This document shows, piece after piece, positions 58,969-64,000 of a DNA stretch of 64,000 bases; positions within the stretch are counted from its first letter, which is position 1, and each line of letters starts with the position of its first letter. Under the pieces are notes generated by a model. The model was not told the origin of the DNA, did no database searches, and saw only the letters and a program-made list of their open reading frames with translations. The DNA is from Mercurialis annua (Eukaryota > Streptophyta > Magnoliopsida > Malpighiales > Euphorbiaceae): the NCBI RefSeq assembly GCF_937616625.2, contig NC_065571.1, positions 14,572,501 through 14,636,500 of the forward strand, read 5' to 3'. The position numbers and the translations under genes were made by a program.

Positions 58969-61717
58969 TGTAATATCCCGTATTTTTAATTTATTTATTT
59001 TTAAATTATAATTATAATTTTTGTGCGATGTAATATACCATTTTATTTGAATCGCTCGTTGATTCGGCCGTGATTCGATTCATGTTGAGTAGGTTTGGGC
59101 TATGAATTAATTAATTAATTTATACAAAGCCATGTATATGCATAGCCATAGAAAGCATGTGAAATTCAAACTTTTGACCCATGAAATTGTCTTGCTTTGG
59201 CCATGCAAGGCCCACGTTGGTATTCAATTAGACATGCTCTTGAATTACTTTCTGGGCAACATTTGCGTACTGTGTTTCTTTTTTTTCCCTAATATATATA
59301 ACCTTTTAAAACTTCGATATTAAACCGTAATTTTATTTCTCACATTTAACAAACCCTAGCCGACGTTTCAGAGGAAAAACTTTCTCTTAATATCACAACA
59401 TTCATCCATCCCTCTCTTTGCTTTCAATCCGGTAAGTAATTCACACCTTTGCTTTCTTTAATCATTCGACGCCGTGTTATCGTTCTAATAAATATCTTAT
59501 TCGTTATAGCGAAATTGTGAGATTTGTTGCTTCGTTACATCAGTATATCCCATCCTCTATAATCTTTACGCTTCAAAATCGAATACGGTACGTAAATTTT
59601 TTTTGTTCTTATGCCGTTCCGTTTCGCCGTTTATGGTATATGTTACTGCTACCGTTTTTATTGATTTCCTTGTTGCCTTTGCCCTTCTCTGTTACCTATT
59701 AGGAATGATGTAGTAAACCCATTTGTTAGATTTGTGTTTACCCCGTCATTATTGTGCGTCGTCGAGCTCAATCGTTTCTGGACTAAGATTATCGGTCTCC
59801 ATGCGTGGCCACTGTAACATATTTCCTTTGAGTTTCTCTTGGTTCGGTGGATAGCTAGTTGGGCATGGTTTATTGTTAATTTACATGTCTTATATTTGCT
59901 GATGAATGAGTTTTTTAGTTTCAAATTCACTCATGGTTATTTTTCCCGCCATCTCATCCTTAAGCTTGGTTTCTATTCTTGTTTTATACACATACTGTTA
60001 TATTTGATTGTTGGATTTTATTGTTAAATGGCTTAAGGTTAGGAAGTTATTTGGTTATTTGATTCTTATCTTTTCTTTTGAAATCGGACTTGTGATCATC
60101 ATTTCGACTTCTAAATTGTATTCAAATATGAAAATAAGGTTCGTATTAATTAGAGTTAATTTGTTTTTGGTTATTATAATATGAAACCATAAATATTTTA
60201 TAACTTAAATTCGTATAATTACTCGGGTAATTATATTTAATTTTAAATATTAATTTGGCGTGCCGATTTGGCTAAATTACAGTTTAGCTCTTAAATGTTT
60301 TCTAAACTTGCTTAAGTTAAGTTTTTGATTTGTAACTTGGGTTACTTGAAAAATTAAGAGATTGAATTCTATTTTAAAATAGATAATTATTTATATCAAA
60401 TATTTAATTTGTAAACTCGGGTTTATAAATTTAATAAAGTTTTGTTTTGGGTTAGATTGAGATCGCCCGACAAGTGGGAAGAAGTTTGGTAGTTTTAAAT
60501 AACTCGGCTGACTCACTGATATGGATTTTAACTTGGGGGTTAATTTAAATTATTTTACGAATCTATTTAAATATGTTTATATGATTTGTACTCTATAACT
60601 GGGGTTATATTTAGAATGCATTTAGTATAAGTGTTTATTAAATGTGGCTTGATATTGTGTTGTGCTAGTCCTATGTGGTGTCTAGTACTCTTTAGAGTTA
60701 GAGTCTGATTTTAATTATGATTTTAATATTTTATTTAGACCTGTCGACTGTTCGTACTTCAGAGGCGAACCAGAGTTAGGTGCTTGTCAGAATCACGTGG
60801 ATTTAGCAAGCAGTGAGTTTATATCTCTATTTACCTCTTTATTAAGCAAAAGTTATATTTTGCATATATATATGTATAAACAGCTTTTGAACTGTTTTCG
60901 GCATTGTGGATTTGATTTGGAACGTGCTACTCGATGGGCATCATCGGGACTGCGTGCGCACCGGTAATGATTATGGTATTGAGGTAGATTTGAGATACGT
61001 CTCACCTTAGTGAGGGCACCGGTGGAAGATACGTCTCCTGGACTCACTATTTATTAAGTGATAGTCGGGGATCGGTTGTTGAGATACGTCTCACCGACAC
61101 GACAATGGATTTTAGAATTGTGGATTAGGATTTCATTGATAATCCATAATGAAAATGTTTTATTAAACGTTTTTAAAGGTTTTTAACTTAATAAATGTAA
61201 ATGGTTATATAAACTCTACTCAGTAAATCTGACCCCGTTGTTTTCCCAAATTTTCCAGGTTTATGATTTGAGCTTTGGTCGATCTCTGTTTCTTCATTCT
61301 CGGAGGTTTTTATTTTATTTTCAGAATAAAAGAGTCGAACTGTTTTAATCTCTTAGACCGCAGTAGTATTATCAAAGTATTCATGTTATAGTCTTACCTT
61401 TATATTTTAGACAATTGTTTGTTGGATTGGACCAACTAGTATTTTATCAACTTTGGCATGATTACATTGTTTATGGTATTATATTATATTACCATACTGT
61501 TGGAGATTATTTTGAGACAAGCGTACTTTAAATATATGCTGTTATTCTGTACTGCTAGATTAGGCTGAAGTCTCGGTTGCCCCCGAGCATGTGGTTTTCT
61601 GCAGGTACATTGTTTTAAATGTTATAAATTGGTTTTCCGCAAGACTAGCTACGGGTTTTGGTACAACCATACCCATACCCTAGCGCCGGTCACGTTTCAT
61701 GAAAATGGGTCGTGACA
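58969..61717 (+). mobile_element. Solo LTR, family A, copy 5 (about 2.75 kb)
   Basis: It starts TGTAATATCCCGTATTTTT and ends GGGTCGTGACA; flanks are TGCGA (58964-58968) and TGGGA (61718-61722), four of five matching. TGTAATATCCCG starts are known from long plant Ty3 LTRs. Landmarks shared with copies 1-4 are ACTCAGTAAATCTGACCCCGTT near 61215 and the CGCAGTAGTATT block near 61360. The hairpin zone carries AGATACGTCTC modules (60991, 61027 and 61081). GTGCGATGTAATAT is duplicated at 58963 and about 59021, so the exact left edge is uncertain. Confidence 0.65.
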
Positions 61718-61721
61718 TGGG

Positions 61722-61897
61722 ACATCTAATCTATTTTTGTATTCTATTGGACCTTTTAACTCCTTTTTTTTGTTCTATTTAACCCCATTCGAAACGTGCA
61801 CACAACGCGCGTTGACGTGGATAAAACTGCTGACATGGGGTTAAATAGAAAAAAAATAGTTAAGAGGTCCAATGGAACATTAAAATAGTTTAGATGT
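61722..61897. mobile_element. Small foldback MITE
   Basis: Its ends ACATCTAATCTATTTTTGT and ACATCTAAACTATTTTAAT (read inverted) continue inward through CTATTGGACCTTTTAA and TTCTATTTAACCCC in both arms. GGACC-TTAA words recur at 62900-63130. The target duplication was not resolved because the element abuts family A copy 5. Confidence 0.55.
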
Positions 61898-62253
61898 CAT
61901 AATAAATAAAAGGGTAAAGTTTAACGGTCAAAAGATATACTAAGCCTATAAATATTTTTTTATTTAAAATAAAAAGTAATGTATTTTATATATCATTTAA
62001 AAAAATCATTTACGGCTTAATTACTTTAAAAATCATAAAATTTAGTGTGTATTCTATTTTTTACACAAATTTGAAAAATTAAAAATTGATTTGAAAAGTT
62101 TAAAATTACAAAAAATTAAAAGCTGATATATTAAAAATTTTAAAATTGAAAATTCGTGAAACACACTAAAAATTATAATTTTTTAAACAAAATTTTTTAT
62201 TTAATATCATCATACTATAGTAAATCTATATACTTTATAATATTGCTAAAAAT

Positions 62254-62579
62254 TAGACCTGTTCATAAGCCGGGCTTGGGCGGGCTCGGGCCAGGTTTAG
62301 GTGGACTTGATTTTTTTAAAGGCAAGCCCAAGCCCGTCCAAGCCTGCTCAAGCCCGGTTCGGACTTTAAATATACTATCCAAACCTGGCCCTAATGCACT
62401 ATTTTTACGGGTTCGGGTCGGGCTTATGCAGGCTTACATTGTTTGTTTACAATATTAGAAGCCCGAACCTTTTTTCGGGTTCGGGCCGGGCTTGGAACCA
62501 AAAATTTGTATCCAAGCCCGGCCCTAAGAGGACGGGCCTGGGCGGACGGGCCGGATACCCAAACCCATGAGCAGGTCTA
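62254..62579. mobile_element. hAT-type MITE rich in GGGCTTGG words
   Basis: The 326-bp element has 13-base inverted ends TAGACCTGTTCAT / ATGAGCAGGTCTA (one mismatch) and eight-base flanks CTAAAAAT (62246-62253) and CTAAAAAC (62580-62587). The GC-rich interior is made of CCGGGCTTGGGCGGGC and its complement. Eight-base duplications point to hAT transposase mobilisation. A frame at 62156-62458 runs through it and is not a gene. Confidence 0.8.
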
Positions 62580-62639
62580 CTAAAAACAGACAAACTCTCT
62601 TTATCATTATTGAAATGTAAACAAATATTTAAATGTACA

Positions 62640-63215
62640 AGAAGTTATATCATGTAATTATTTGACTAAATTTTAATATTTTTTTTATTTTTCTAGTTTT
62701 TTTTATTTTTATTGTTGTTAACAATTTATAAAAATATTATTAAAATTTTAAATAAATTAGTTTTAAAAAATTATACGTCATCGTACATAAATTAATTTAT
62801 GTGTTTCTAATCATTCATGCTAGACATAAAATTGTTGAAAATTAAATAATTATATTTTCGAGGAGGTTAAATCGGTAAATATTAAAAGTTTGAAGGTTTA
62901 GTAGGAAAATAAAATAGTTTAAGGGTCTAATAGAACAAAATAGTATAGTTCAAGAATTAAATAGAACAATTTATGCATTTTAATTATCTTTCACGCGCTT
63001 CAAATCGTTTGAAAATACGCGCTTTTGCCACGCGGGATAAAAAAAGTCATATTGGCAAACAAGTTATAATTGAGAAGTTAAATCGAACCAAAAAAAAAAA
63101 ATTAAAAGGTCCAATAGAATATAAAATTAGTTTAATAGTCTCAGTGAATAAAAAAGTATAGTTTAAGAGTCAAATAATGTATTAAACCAATTTTTATAAC
63201 ATAATTAATTAATAG
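62640..63215. other. AT-rich stretch with repeated GGTCTAATAGAAC phrases
   Basis: AGGGTCTAATAGAACAAAAT (about 62921) and AGGTCCAATAGAATATAAAA (about 63107) are related to the small MITE at 61722. GCGCTTCAAATCG and ACGCGCTTTTGCCACGCG lie between. Probably another decayed MITE. Confidence 0.35.
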
Positions 63216-63217
63216 TA

Positions 63218-63456
63218 CTCCCTCCGTCCTGTTTAAAAAGGGACATATCTCATTTTAATTTCTCCATTTAAGAAGGCCACATCGTGTTTTTGTTGCCATT
63301 TTTTTCTCTTTTTATAATTAATGACTATTACTCTATGCATAAATTATAAAACCATCATTCATAGTGGTAAAATAAGAAAAGACTATCATAATAATTAATT
63401 GTTTTTTAATCTATGCGTAAAGCTCATTTGTCCCTTCTAAAACGGGACAGATGGAG
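63218..63456. mobile_element. Stowaway MITE
   Basis: The 239-bp element starts CTCCCTCCGTCCTGTTTAAAA and ends GGGACAGATGGAG. TA lies on both sides (63216-63217 and 63457-63458), the Tc1/mariner signature. Confidence 0.88.
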
Positions 63457-63463
63457 TATATAA

Positions 63464-63560
63464 TACTCCATCCATCAATAAAAAATAGGCTTGTTTCATT
63501 TACACACATATTAAGAAATTTAGTTTATTTAATTAAAATAATACTAACTCTCTATAACAC
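63464..63560 (+). mobile_element. Left end of a second Stowaway-like MITE
   Basis: TACTCCATCCATCAATAAAAAATAGGC starts a few bases after the previous Stowaway and matches the family's end sequence. No right end was found. Confidence 0.5.
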
Positions 63561-63779
63561 CCTGATTAATTATAATACAATTTTTTAATGTATTTTTATT
63601 AATTAATAATTCAAATCCATTTATAAAATATATATAAAATTACTTCTAATATTAAAACTATCAAAATATATTTATTATTGTTGTTATCAAAATCATTATC
63701 AACTTAATTTAGTTAACGAAAGCTAATTTAATTAAGAATATTTTAGATATTCATGTAATTAACTACTTTTTAAAAATGA

Positions 63780-64000
63780 AAAAGTCTAAAAATAGAAGTG
63801 ATGTCCCTAATGTTTACCCAAAGGCTAGGATTTTCCCCTACGTTTGATTTTGACTGAAATAAACCCTGATATTTTAAAACTGGCCTATTCATGCCCTTAC
63901 TTTTAAGGGGTTAAATATTTTAAATTTTCCGTCATCTATTTTCTACGTGGCTGATGACATGGATGGTCAGCTAAGCACAGGTTTGTTTATGCCCCTAATA
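63780..64000. other. Possible left arm of a further MITE, cut by the window edge
   Basis: GTGATGTCCCTAATGTTTAC, AAACCCTGATATTTTAAAACTGG and CATGCCCTTACTTTTAAGGGG resemble, in style, the arms of family M and similar elements ('...cctgat...' and 'ccctta' phrases). The other arm would be outside the window. Confidence 0.3.

Noticed and set aside
62156..62458. 100-codon plus-strand frame with GPGLGGLGPGLGG repeats
   Set aside because: It is the GC-rich word array of a hAT MITE read in one frame.

Overview
This is nuclear DNA from a flowering plant, most likely a eudicot. It is AT-rich and dominated by transposable elements. The only clearly intact host gene is split by short GT-AG introns, and the mobile elements (L1-type LINEs, Ty3 elements with very long LTRs, MULE-type, hAT and Stowaway MITEs, a tRNA-derived SINE) are plant types. 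No bacterial, organellar or CRISPR features were seen. The species cannot be told from the sequence.

Layout. 1-2768 is the 3' part of a long LTR-like repeat (family A, copy 1). 2769-12600 has no intact gene: it holds a retroposed sequence with a 16-bp target-site duplication (3817-4395) and two stretches built from degenerate short words (around 7-8 kb and 10 kb). 12600-16116 holds a truncated family A copy and a minus-strand Ty3 gag plus LTR. 18.6 kb has a SINE. 19226-21838 (minus) is a seven-exon gene for a 375-residue RICE SALT SENSITIVE 3-like protein with a bHLH-MYC N-terminal domain. 22152-29124 is a nested cluster: a MULE-type MITE, a nearly full-length L1 LINE with 15-bp target duplications, and a second MITE of the same family. 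29-44 kb is AT-rich and holds more MITEs, a tandem duplication with an internal empty site, a GRF zinc-finger remnant, a captured ARIADNE-like RING exon, a broken DIR1-like lipid-transfer pseudogene, a foldback element, family A copy 3 and a MuDR transposase scrap.

45041-52660 is a complete but dead Ty3 (Tat-like) retrotransposon on the minus strand. It has 202-bp LTRs, a 5-bp duplication CTTCT, an opposite-strand extra ORF, and a 1.6-kb solo LTR of another family lodged in its reverse transcriptase. A family A solo LTR (52911-55305, duplication GCTTC), a 5'-truncated LINE (56941-58822), another family A LTR (58969-61717) and several MITEs fill the rest.

The most striking unexplained structure is in family A. 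Its copies carry hairpin modules in which a fairly constant loop (core ending TCTCGGGA) sits between arms that differ in every module yet remain complementary. Apart from the RSS3-like gene, no set of genes here appears to work together; the window mostly records layered transposition.
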